In this document: piece after piece, positions 1 through 6,199 of the stretch
Layout: each line of letters begins with the position of its first letter
How positions within the stretch are numbered: position 1 is the first letter of the stretch
Assembly: GCA_029210225.1 (NCBI GenBank)
Contig: JARGOJ010000513.1
Coordinates: forward strand, 1 to 6,620
Length of the DNA: 6,620 bases
Origin: Planctomycetota bacterium
Lineage (GTDB): Bacteria; Planctomycetota; J058; JARGOJ01
Direction of reading: 5' to 3'
The notes under the pieces: model-generated
The model's database searches: none
The model's input: only the letters and a program-made list of their open reading frames with translations
Told to the model about the DNA's origin: nothing
Program-made: the position numbers and the translations under genes

Positions 1-173
1 AGAACAACGCGAATGCCCACCATGTGAAGCAGAGTGATGTCTCCGGCGATGCGTTCAAGGTGTTCTTTATTCTTGAGTAAACCGCCGCCTAATTTAATGA
101 CAAAGAGTTCATCGCGGAATTTCCGAATATAAGGCAGGGCCTCAATGAGGACGCTTATATTTTGGCTGTCCAT
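1..173 (-). CDS. argB: Acetylglutamate kinase-like protein (ArgB), N-terminal part only
   Basis: Partial gene: 57 codons from the ATG at 173, continuing beyond the left edge. The product should phosphorylate the gamma-carboxyl of N-acylglutamate with ATP, the second step of arginine synthesis, in the cytoplasm. Seen: an IEALPYIRKF segment (residues 10-19) as in acetylglutamate kinases, then VIKLGGGLL (25-33), the amino-acid-kinase nucleotide loop, with the catalytic-type lysine K27 kept. Residues 45-57 (DITLLHMVGIRVV) look more like the kinase-fold domain of ArgA-type N-acetylglutamate synthases. A kinase fused to an acyltransferase domain therefore cannot be excluded without the missing C-terminus. 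The start lies one base after the argF' stop. A GGGG stretch about nine bases upstream can serve as ribosome binding site. Context strongly supports argB. Confidence 0.85.
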   Translation of the reverse strand, partial: MDSQNISVLIEALPYIRKFRDELFVIKLGGGLLKNKEHLERIAGDITLLHMVGIRVV

Positions 174-174
174 G

Positions 175-1200
175 TCAATCGTTCCCCAATTTTTGGAATT
201 GTTTCAGTAGGAGTGCTTTTTGCCCGTGAAGTCGATTCTCTGCCTGTTCAAACACCAATGACTGAGGGCTATCGATGACACCATCGCTAACTATCACACC
301 ACGGCGAACAGGGAGGCAGTGCATAAACCAGGCGTTGTCGGTGCTTGCCATGATGGACTCGTCAACGATCCATTTCTCTAACCCACGCGCCTTACGATCG
401 GCGAGCTCTCTTTCAGTGTCACCGTAGCAGTCGAGACGCCCCCAGGATTTTGCGTAGACAAACTGCGCATCCGCGAAGGCATCCTCACGATTTGACGTGA
501 TCGTTAGTTTCTGATTATTGGCCGCAGCGTGTTTTTGACAACGCTCAATGATTTCGGCAGGTAGATCGTAATGCTCTGGATGGGTGATTGTCAGGTCCCA
601 TCCCATTTGACTGGCGGCCAATGCGAAGGAAGTGGGGACGGCCACGGGGAGCGCCTTGGGGTGGTTGCACCAGGTCATGACGACCTTACCCGGCTTCTTC
701 GAGCCTAGTGCACGCTTCATTGTAATGAGGTCTGCGAGGCTTTGGCACGGGTGATAAAGGCTGCTCTCCAGGTTGAGAACTGGGACGCTGGCCCACTTCA
801 TAAATCCGTTATGAACCTTGTCCTGAGCATCGTCTTCCCAACTCTCGCGGTTGGGAAAGGCTCGGACGGCTATGAGGTGGCCGTACCGGGATAAGACCCG
901 TGACGCTTCCTTCATGTGTTCGGCGGCCGCGCCGTTCATGACAATGCCTTCGTCGACCTCAAACTGCCAAAGACTGGCGCCCGATTGAAGGGTGACGACA
1001 TCGGCCCCAAGTTGCTGAGCGGCTCGCTCCATTGAAACTCTGGTCCGAAGAGATGGACTCAGAAAGAGGAGAATAATCGCCTTCCCTTTGAGTATGTCCG
1101 ACTTACTCAAAGGGCGATATTTCTCAGAGACTTCTATCAGCTCTTCAACTTCAGCTTTCGAGAGGTCATCCAGGCTATGGATGTCAATTTTTTCATTCAT
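175..1200 (-). CDS. argF': N-acylornithine carbamoyltransferase, probably N-succinylornithine-specific
   Basis: Transfers the carbamoyl group of carbamoyl phosphate to N-acylornithine, giving N-acylcitrulline; cytoplasmic, normally a trimer. At 341 residues it has the family length. Seen: carbamoyl-phosphate loop SPSLRTR (48-54), W78, HPCQ (150-153), TWCNHPKALP (176-185), YAKSWG (249-254) and HCLPVRR (294-300). The W78 loop, HPKALP and YAKSWG mark the acetyl/succinyl-ornithine class rather than ordinary ornithine carbamoyltransferase. Aligning by eye with the Xanthomonas campestris acetylornithine enzyme from memory, its Glu92 corresponds to Ala93 here and its carboxylated Lys302 to Ile303. 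Small residues or proline at the first position are known to favour N-succinylornithine. The C-terminal stretch around IVSDGVIDSPQS also resembles the Bacteroides fragilis enzyme. The ATG overlaps the argD stop (ATGA), with no strong ribosome site of its own, so translation is probably coupled to argD. Class is firm; the succinyl preference is inference. Confidence 0.92.
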   Translation of the reverse strand: MNEKIDIHSLDDLSKAEVEELIEVSEKYRPLSKSDILKGKAIILLFLSPSLRTRVSMERAAQQLGADVVTLQSGASLWQFEVDEGIVMNGAAAEHMKEASRVLSRYGHLIAVRAFPNRESWEDDAQDKVHNGFMKWASVPVLNLESSLYHPCQSLADLITMKRALGSKKPGKVVMTWCNHPKALPVAVPTSFALAASQMGWDLTITHPEHYDLPAEIIERCQKHAAANNQKLTITSNREDAFADAQFVYAKSWGRLDCYGDTERELADRKARGLEKWIVDESIMASTDNAWFMHCLPVRRGVIVSDGVIDSPQSLVFEQAENRLHGQKALLLKQFQKLGND

Positions 1201-2387
1201 GAAGACACATCTTCTAATATGGAATTAAGAACCTCTAAAAATTCTTTGACGTCCGCTTCTTGGAGAGTCAGCGGCGGCAACAAGCGAAGGACAGTGGGCT
1301 CGGAAGATCCGCCAGTGATGATGCCCTTCTCTAAAAGCTTCCCTTGAATCTCTTTCGCTGGGCCTTTGAATTCAATTCCAACCAATAATCCACGACCACG
1401 CACTGCCACAACTCCTGGGATGGCATTGAGACCAACTCTCAATTGTTCGCCTCGTGCCTTTGAATTCTCGACGAGCTGTTCAGAACGAATGACTTCCATT
1501 GTCGCTTTCAAGGCGGCCATTGCGACGGGTCCTCCACCGAAAGTCGTCCCTTGATCTCCGCCCTTGGAGAGCGCAGCAATCTCAGGCAGAGCGAGGACCG
1601 CGGCTGTGGGTATGCCACTAGCGAGTCCCTTGGCCATTGTTGTTAGATCTGGAGTCACGCCGACTTGCTGTGAGAAGAAGAAGCTTCCAGTTCGTCCAAG
1701 CCCGGTTTGAATTTCATCGAAGATGAGCTTTACACCGTGGGCCCGACAGCGTTTTTCAATCTCGCGATAGTAATCGTCGGAGGCCATGACCGCCCCGCCT
1801 AATGATTGAATTGGCTCGACAATGATCGCAGCGGTTTGATCGTCAATGGCCGAGAGGGCATCGAGCTCTCCAAACGGTATTTGGACGTGGCTGGAAATGA
1901 GCCCAACCCCCGATGTCTTGCGATATTTTTCAATTCCACACGCCGAGAGAGAGCCGATCGTTCGTCCGTGGAAGCTGCCATTGAAAGAGACAATCTTCTC
2001 ACGGCCGGTGGCGAGGCGGGCCATCTTAAAGGCCACTTCATTGGCCTCCGTCCCAGAACAACAGTGAAAGAGACGAGCCCCTGGAAAAGGGGCGTTGGCT
2101 AAAAAGGCTTGATTCGCCTCAGCGCGAATTCGCGAATAGACGGCGCTGGAGTAAAAAATCAATTCCTGCGCCTGAGCTTGAATGGCCGCGACCACATGGG
2201 GGTGGCAATGCCCTGTCAGCGCAACGGCGTGACCGCCGTAGAGGTCGAGATACTCTTTTCCAAGCTCGTCGGTAATTCGACAGCCACGGCCGGTGGCAGG
2301 GGCGAGAGGCATCCGGGAGTAAACACTCAACTCCGTCTCGGCGGTCACGGATTGAATGGTCGCGAACGACATTTTTTCATTCGTCAT
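1197..2387 (-). CDS. argD: N-acylornithine aminotransferase (class III, PLP-dependent)
   Basis: Converts N-acylglutamate semialdehyde plus glutamate to N-acylornithine plus 2-oxoglutarate with pyridoxal phosphate; cytoplasmic. Seen, numbering from the ATG at 2387 (396 residues): SGTEAN (111-116) for the cofactor phosphate, SFHGRT (138-143) with the aromatic residue stacking on the ring, FDEIQTGLGRTG (223-234) with the aspartate D224 that contacts the pyridine nitrogen, K253 in MAKG as Schiff-base lysine, TTFGGGP (281-287), and R368 before LLPPL, likely binding the substrate carboxylate. Length and motif order are normal for ArgD. Start choice: the ATG at 2387 has a GAG seven bases upstream. 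A TTG at 2399 would add four residues, and an ATG at 2372 would remove five. The gap from the argC stop is 30 bases. Acetyl- versus succinyl-ornithine preference cannot be read here; gamma-aminobutyrate or ornithine aminotransferase is excluded mainly by the operon context. Confidence 0.93.
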   Translation of the reverse strand: MTNEKMSFATIQSVTAETELSVYSRMPLAPATGRGCRITDELGKEYLDLYGGHAVALTGHCHPHVVAAIQAQAQELIFYSSAVYSRIRAEANQAFLANAPFPGARLFHCCSGTEANEVAFKMARLATGREKIVSFNGSFHGRTIGSLSACGIEKYRKTSGVGLISSHVQIPFGELDALSAIDDQTAAIIVEPIQSLGGAVMASDDYYREIEKRCRAHGVKLIFDEIQTGLGRTGSFFFSQQVGVTPDLTTMAKGLASGIPTAAVLALPEIAALSKGGDQGTTFGGGPVAMAALKATMEVIRSEQLVENSKARGEQLRVGLNAIPGVVAVRGRGLLVGIEFKGPAKEIQGKLLEKGIITGGSSEPTVLRLLPPLTLQEADVKEFLEVLNSILEDVSS

Positions 2388-2417
2388 AGTCGTACTCAAT
2401 ATTGTGAAGAATTGGGA

Positions 2418-3404
2418 TTAGGGGATCAGCGCAGCGAGACGAAGACCCGTGTTCTCTGGCCAGCCAAAGCTCAAGTTCATGCATTGAACCGCTTGCCCGG
2501 CGGCACCTCGAACGAGGTTGTCGATGGCCGCGATCACGAGAGTGACCGCGCCGTTATTTTGCACAAAGATGTCGGCGTTATTTGTGCCCCGTATCGACGC
2601 CACGTTAGGTGCTTGGTCGTGGACTCGAACAAAAGGGGAGTCGCGATAGAACTCTTTGTAAACTGTAGGCAAATCTCGGTCAGATTCGTCTCCATAAACC
2701 AGATAGACGCAGCTGTAAATTCCCCGGACTAGAGGGCTTGATTGAGGGACGAAACTAAGATGAGGGATGTCTTTATCAGGCCCCAAGACCTTCTGCCAAG
2801 CCGCCTTAACCTCCCGTTCGTGTTGGTGACTGAAGACTTTGTAGGCCTTCATTGTCGACACACGAATAGGGTGGTGCGTGAGAGGCTTTGCGACTGTGCC
2901 GCTGCCAGACGATCCCGTTTTTGCATCGACAATAATATGTGTGGGAATCCGTCCTGACTTCAACGCGGGGAGTGTCGCCAGGGCAATGGATGTCGCGAAG
3001 CAGCCTGGGCAAGCAATCTTCTGGCTTTGGGCAATCTGTTCTTTGAACACTTCCGGAAAACCATAGACCCAGCCCTCTTCATCGAAGCCGACTCGGAAAT
3101 CCTGGGCTAAATCAATGATCTTCGCGTTCTTACAACGGTCGATAATTCGGTCCATTAAAGGACCAGACTTGCCGTGAGGAAGGGCGAGAAAGACGACATC
3201 TAAATCGGCGTTCAGTTTTTCCGGCACGCTCTCAGTGAGAACCAGATCAGTCATGCCCCGGAGACCAGGATGAACGGCGTCGACGCGGCGCCCGGGATCG
3301 CGGGATGTTGCCTGAATCACTTCGACTTGGGGATGGGAGAGTAGCAGTCGGAGAGCTTCAAGTCCGCCATAACCACTCGCGCCGAAGACAGCGACTTTTT
3401 TCAT
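2418..3404 (-). CDS. argC: N-acyl-gamma-glutamyl-phosphate reductase
   Basis: Reduces N-acylglutamyl 5-phosphate with NADPH to the semialdehyde, third step of arginine synthesis, in the cytoplasm. Length 328 residues, usual for the family. Seen: N-terminal Rossmann nucleotide loop VFGASGYGG (6-14), LALPHG (73-78), DLAQDFR (98-104), the active-site thiol C135 in ACPGCFATS (131-139), KTGSSGSG (162-169), and AYKVFSHQHE (187-196), whose histidines include the likely catalytic base. NLSFGWPENTG near the C-terminus is also typical. The common forms are GASGYTG and NPGCYAT; the GYGG and CPGCFAT variants are unusual but keep the cysteine and glycines. The ATG at 3404 is chosen because it gives MKKVAVFGASGYGG, overlaps the upstream stop as ATGA and has GGGAG eight bases upstream. 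A start at 3428 would add eight residues unrelated to the family. Function is secure; acyl specificity is not visible. Confidence 0.95.
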   Translation of the reverse strand: MKKVAVFGASGYGGLEALRLLLSHPQVEVIQATSRDPGRRVDAVHPGLRGMTDLVLTESVPEKLNADLDVVFLALPHGKSGPLMDRIIDRCKNAKIIDLAQDFRVGFDEEGWVYGFPEVFKEQIAQSQKIACPGCFATSIALATLPALKSGRIPTHIIVDAKTGSSGSGTVAKPLTHHPIRVSTMKAYKVFSHQHEREVKAAWQKVLGPDKDIPHLSFVPQSSPLVRGIYSCVYLVYGDESDRDLPTVYKEFYRDSPFVRVHDQAPNVASIRGTNNADIFVQNNGAVTLVIAAIDNLVRGAAGQAVQCMNLSFGWPENTGLRLAALIP

Positions 3405-4441
3405 AGCTTCGACTCCCGTCCAAAGCACCGGAGCGCCACGAGGTCTGCGAGACGCTCCCCTCGAGTGCGAGCATTGGCGACGGGAATATTGAGAGTGTCT
3501 GTGACGTAAGTCTCACCGACGGTGTTGTCGGTTGCGGGACCGCTCATGACATCAATAGATCGCCCGAGGGTCTTCGAGACCTCGACCGCACCCCAAGCGG
3601 CGACAAGGTCTGTGGCGCACATGACATGAATGGTAATGGCTTCTCGGATTTGGTCATCTTGATAAAAGGACCCGACGCCGTAGCCGCCGATGATTCCGTC
3701 GCCCATTTCAATAACAATCGCCTCAACCTCTTCGTTGGTGCATATTTCATTGATAAGGCCTTTAGCCATGGGAGCCAGGTCGGTGAAGCCGGCGGTTGAG
3801 TTATGTCCGGCATCGAGAAAACTCTTAGAGACAATAGCGCCGTGATCAGCCATGTTGAGGGTGTCGCGAAGAGCGGCGACCCCGGATAATTTCAGCGCGC
3901 CAACTTTGAAGCCACGTTGATTAATCCTGGCAATGATCTCACAAGCGGCGCGGGTTTTTCCCGCAGCCATACAGGTTCCCGACACGACAATCAATGGAAC
4001 TCGCGCTTCCAGTTTTTCGGCTGGGGGGACTGCGCCTTTAGAGATGTTGAGCACTTCGCCATCTTGAACGACGAGGCCAAGGGTTTTGACCCGGAGTGGC
4101 TTGCCATAGTCTTCGTTCATGGAGGTGGCGATGCCAATGACTCCGCCAAGGTTGAGAACGTTTAACTCAGTACCAAAGTGAACGCTCTTTGGACAGTGCC
4201 CAACAAATCCGCGAAGCGCATGGCGTGATCCGAGCGTACCGACAATGATGTCGCCTTTAGAAATATGGGCACGTCGACCGGTATCGAGCTCAAGTTGATC
4301 GTAGATTCGCTTTTCTTCAAGAGCGCGGGCAACGATGACATCGCCGGGGCGTGTGGGTCCGCCTTCTCTGGTTTCAACTTCTCTAGTTTGAATGAGACCA
4401 TTTGTCGACGATGCGACTTTGTGGACCTTAATTTTTTGCAT
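3401..4441 (-). CDS. P-loop NTPase-like protein of unknown function inside the arginine operon
   Basis: I do not recognise this gene with certainty. It encodes 346 residues, apparently soluble, with no signal peptide or membrane segment. Residues 1-145 form a glycine- and valine-rich, probably beta-structured region with GDVIVARALEEK (33-44) and KGDIIVGTLGSRHALRGFVG (62-81). Residues 148-346 look like a P-loop domain: strand PLIVVSG, then Walker A GTCMAAGKT (155-163), helix, GFKVGALKLSG (177-187), and a later IVIEMGDG (242-249) that may be the Walker B/acidic region. The loop followed by K-x-SG resembles dethiobiotin synthetase-like and MobB-like enzymes. The domain order, N-terminal domain then P-loop domain, recalls DUF1611 proteins, one of which (DgcN) has been reported as a D-glutamate N-acetyltransferase. 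It starts 21 bases after argG and overlaps argC as ATGA, so it is co-translated with arginine enzymes. A role in acylation, amino-group chemistry or regulation is only conjecture. Confidence 0.88.
   Translation of the reverse strand: MQKIKVHKVASSTNGLIQTREVETREGGPTRPGDVIVARALEEKRIYDQLELDTGRRAHISKGDIIVGTLGSRHALRGFVGHCPKSVHFGTELNVLNLGGVIGIATSMNEDYGKPLRVKTLGLVVQDGEVLNISKGAVPPAEKLEARVPLIVVSGTCMAAGKTRAACEIIARINQRGFKVGALKLSGVAALRDTLNMADHGAIVSKSFLDAGHNSTAGFTDLAPMAKGLINEICTNEEVEAIVIEMGDGIIGGYGVGSFYQDDQIREAITIHVMCATDLVAAWGAVEVSKTLGRSIDVMSGPATDNTVGETYVTDTLNIPVANARTRGERLADLVALRCFGRESKL
3413..3417 (-). promoter_or_regulatory. Ribosome binding site of argC
   Basis: GGGAG on the minus strand lies eight bases before the ATG at 3404, inside the last codons of the P-loop gene. 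It decides the argC start in favour of 3404 over the in-frame ATG at 3428 and supports coupled translation across the ATGA overlap. Confidence 0.7.
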
Positions 4442-4462
4442 TGTTCCGTCGTTACTTTCTGA

Positions 4463-5659
4463 TCATGTATTCTTTTGGTCGCGCCAGGTAGCCATGCTTG
4501 CTTGTAAGGGGAAGAGCTTGCAGAACCCTGCGGCGTCGCGCCCATCCCAATAAGCATTATCCTCGCCGTATCGACCGACTTCTAACGCCATGAGTGACTT
4601 GTCCGACCGCACTCCCAAAACGTGAGAGTGACCAAGGCCAAGGAGTACGCGAACTTCGCCAGAGACGTTGACTTGAGATTGATCAAGGAACGCTTCAATA
4701 TCGCGCATGACAGGATCGAAATAGAGGCCTTCGTGAAGAAGGTTCCCGTAAAAAGTAGACAGGTTTTGTTTCCAGAACCCTTGCCATTTCGTAAGAACCA
4801 ATTTCTCCAGTTCCCTATGCGCTTCAATGAGAACGAGAGGAGCCGGGGCCTCGAAGGCAATTCGACCTTTAATTCCAATAATAGTGTCGCCCATGTGAAT
4901 GCCACGACCGATGCCGCGCTCACCGGCGAGTTTGTTCAGGGCGCGAATCAATTCGACACCAGACATGTCTTCGCCATTGAGAGCGACGGGGCAGCCTTTC
5001 TCGAAGCGAAGAGTCACTTCTAGGGCTTCTAATCCTTCTTTCGGGCGGGTCATATGCCAGACAGCCTCGCTCGGATATTCCCATGGATCGTGAGTTTCCT
5101 TGCCGCCAATAGTCGTTCCCCAGAGGGAGGCATTGATGGAATAGTCGGTCGTCTTTTTCGCGACGGGCATCCCTGCGGCGGCGAGGGCATCGGTCGAGGC
5201 TTGACGAGAAATGCGTCGATCTCGGATTGGGGCGATGATTTCAATGTCGGGAATCATGGTGCGAACGACGGCATCAAAACGCACCTGGTCATTACCAGCG
5301 CCTGTCGATCCATGGGCGACAGCCACCGCGCCGACTTCTTTAGCGACGTTGGCGCAAACGATGGCTTGTTGGACTCGCTCTGCGGCCACACAGAGGGGAT
5401 AGACTCCGCCACGCAACACGTTTCCTTTAACAATGTAGGTCACGAAGTCACGATAAACTTCGTCGCAGGCATCGATACATCGGTAATCCGCGCCGAGGGA
5501 CTCCGCTCGTTGCTTCGCCTCGGCGAGCTCCTCAGTTGTAAATCCACCGGTATCAACTGTGACCGCAGTCACATCCCAACCCTCATTAATAAGCATCAAG
5601 ACGCAATATGAGGTGTCAAGTCCCCCAGAATACGCCAGAACACATCGCCCGCGGCTCAT
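4463..5659 (-). CDS. argG: Argininosuccinate synthase
   Basis: Condenses citrulline and aspartate with ATP to argininosuccinate, AMP and pyrophosphate; cytoplasmic, normally a tetramer. The 398 residues match the family. Seen: the PP-loop LAYSGGLDTS (8-17) for ATP, GNVLRGGVYPL (79-89), the hallmark HGSTGAGNDQVRFD (116-129) carrying citrulline/aspartate contacts, YSINASLWGTTIGGKET (173-189), GIGRGIHMGDTIIGIKGR (249-266) and FEAPAP (269-274), followed by a C-terminal tetramerisation tail. Wording of the 79-100 and 249-330 segments matches the Bacteroidota-type ArgG as I remember it better than the Escherichia coli or Bacillus forms. The ATG at 5659 has AGGA seven bases upstream and begins just before the nucleotide-binding strand, as expected. 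It is the first gene of the operon, 21 bases ahead of the P-loop gene. argH is not in the window and may lie beyond argB. Confidence 0.96.
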   Translation of the reverse strand: MSRGRCVLAYSGGLDTSYCVLMLINEGWDVTAVTVDTGGFTTEELAEAKQRAESLGADYRCIDACDEVYRDFVTYIVKGNVLRGGVYPLCVAAERVQQAIVCANVAKEVGAVAVAHGSTGAGNDQVRFDAVVRTMIPDIEIIAPIRDRRISRQASTDALAAAGMPVAKKTTDYSINASLWGTTIGGKETHDPWEYPSEAVWHMTRPKEGLEALEVTLRFEKGCPVALNGEDMSGVELIRALNKLAGERGIGRGIHMGDTIIGIKGRIAFEAPAPLVLIEAHRELEKLVLTKWQGFWKQNLSTFYGNLLHEGLYFDPVMRDIEAFLDQSQVNVSGEVRVLLGLGHSHVLGVRSDKSLMALEVGRYGEDNAYWDGRDAAGFCKLFPLQASMATWRDQKNT

Positions 5660-5666
5660 CAGCTCT

Positions 5667-5670
5667 TCCT
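5667..5670 (-). promoter_or_regulatory. Ribosome binding site of argG
   Basis: AGGA on the minus strand sits seven bases before the ATG at 5659, within a purine-rich run. Good position and strength support this start. Confidence 0.7.
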
Positions 5671-5693
5671 CTCCCCGAATCTAAAAGCGCCGA

Positions 5694-5722
5694 ATGCTAT
5701 GGCATCCCGGTTCCAAGGTCAA
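5694..5722 (-). promoter_or_regulatory. Sigma-70-type promoter of the arginine operon
   Basis: On the minus strand TTGACC (5722-5717, five of six consensus bases) is followed after exactly 17 bases by TAGCAT (5699-5694, four of six). Transcription would begin near 5687, leaving a leader of about 28 bases that contains the argG ribosome binding site. No attenuator-sized leader fits in this distance, so control is more likely at initiation. Predicted from consensus only. Confidence 0.6.
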
Positions 5723-5728
5723 TTGGAA
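5711..5728. promoter_or_regulatory. Candidate operator: perfect inverted repeat over the -35 box
   Basis: TTCCAA and TTGGAA form perfect 6-base arms separated by six bases, and that spacer is exactly the predicted -35 hexamer of the argG promoter. A repressor dimer bound here would block RNA polymerase. The arms do not match the Escherichia coli ARG-box, so the regulator is unknown. A shorter dyad, ATGC-TATG-GCAT (5694-5705), covers the -10 region. Confidence 0.4.
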
Positions 5729-6137
5729 TGTATGCTTTCGTAGACTTTTCCCAATGAAAGAATCTATGGATACTCAGCTGAGCGACGTTTCCAAATGCTA
5801 GTTGCAAGCTCTTTTGTCATTTTTTCAAAACTTTGTCGTTTCTGCGGAATGTAGGCGAGCCTCAGTGATCGGCTTGAATCGCCTAAAAATATGGGATTGG
5901 AAACTGTTTTGTTGGAATAAAAACCCCATAAAAAGCCCACGGGCAGGACTGGCAAAGCGTTTGGTCTTTTTTGCGCTGCCTAGGTTGGCAACACTAAAAC
6001 GGAAGAAAAAAGAGCCTCGGTTTTTCGAGATTCCTGCCTGATTTATGGCCAGGAGCGCCAGTGCTCCGATTGTGCCTCCGTTTTTTTCAAGAAAAATCGC
6101 AACGCTTTTTCGATCCGGGCTCTTACCTCTGTCTATC
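5729..6137. other. Intergenic region with no convincing gene
   Basis: About 400 bases between the arg promoter and the leader of the lipoprotein gene. Several reading frames are open, but their translations are low-complexity or basic, lack ribosome sites and overlap one another. Small inverted repeats are present: GGCA-AA-GCG with CGC-TGCC (5951-5980) and GGAGC with GCTCC (6052-6067). On the minus strand a CTCG/CGAG hairpin (6016-6029) is followed by six T (6011-6006). None forms a clear terminator or known RNA family that I can name. The promoter of the rightward gene must lie somewhere here or just to its right, but I see no good consensus. Confidence 0.6.
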
Positions 6138-6165
6138 CCGTGAAATGGAGTCTCACCTCTCACGG
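6138..6165 (+). promoter_or_regulatory. Inverted repeat in the leader of the lipoprotein gene
   Basis: CCGTGA (6138-6143) and TCACGG (6160-6165) are perfect 6-base arms. Inside them GAG (6148-6150) can pair with CTC (6157-6159). As RNA this forms a stem whose right arm includes the first two bases of a GGAG motif at 6164-6167. As DNA it could be a protein site. Function unknown. Confidence 0.4.
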
Positions 6166-6199
6166 AGATAGATCTGATGTTGAATATTGGAGATCACTG

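Noticed and set aside
2109..2732. 207-codon plus-strand frame opposite argC/argD
   Set aside because: Antisense shadow across two well-supported genes, including their junction, with no family resemblance.
4162..4557. 131-codon minus-strand frame across the argG/P-loop gene junction
   Set aside because: Out of frame with both genes, which carry clear motifs on this strand.
5054..5611. 185-codon plus-strand frame opposite argG
   Set aside because: Lies wholly inside argG on the other strand; openness is explained by argG codon bias.
5735..5760. CTTTC/GAAAG inverted repeat upstream of the arg promoter
   Set aside because: Five-base arms of simple sequence separated by 16 bases are expected by chance.
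5764..5820. Possible arginine leader peptide MTKELATSIWKRRSAEYP upstream of argG
   Set aside because: Only two arginine codons, no ribosome binding site, and it lies upstream of the predicted promoter, so it would not be on the arg transcript. No attenuator hairpin follows.
5946..5972. Possible plus-strand terminator before six T (5967-5972)
   Set aside because: The stem relies mostly on G-T pairs, and no plus-strand gene lies upstream that would need it.
5802..6041. 79-codon plus-strand frame in the divergent region
   Set aside because: Starts at a TTG without a ribosome site, ends in a lysine-rich run, and overlaps the opposite frame. Likely chance.
6070..6097. Possible promoter for the lipoprotein gene (TTGTGC, then AAAAAT)
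   Set aside because: Only three of six bases match at -35 and four of six at -10, with 16-base spacing; too weak to annotate.
5825..6163. 112-codon minus-strand frame in the divergent region
   Set aside because: Translation is basic, low-complexity and unlike any family I know. It spans the small inverted repeats and has no convincing ribosome site.
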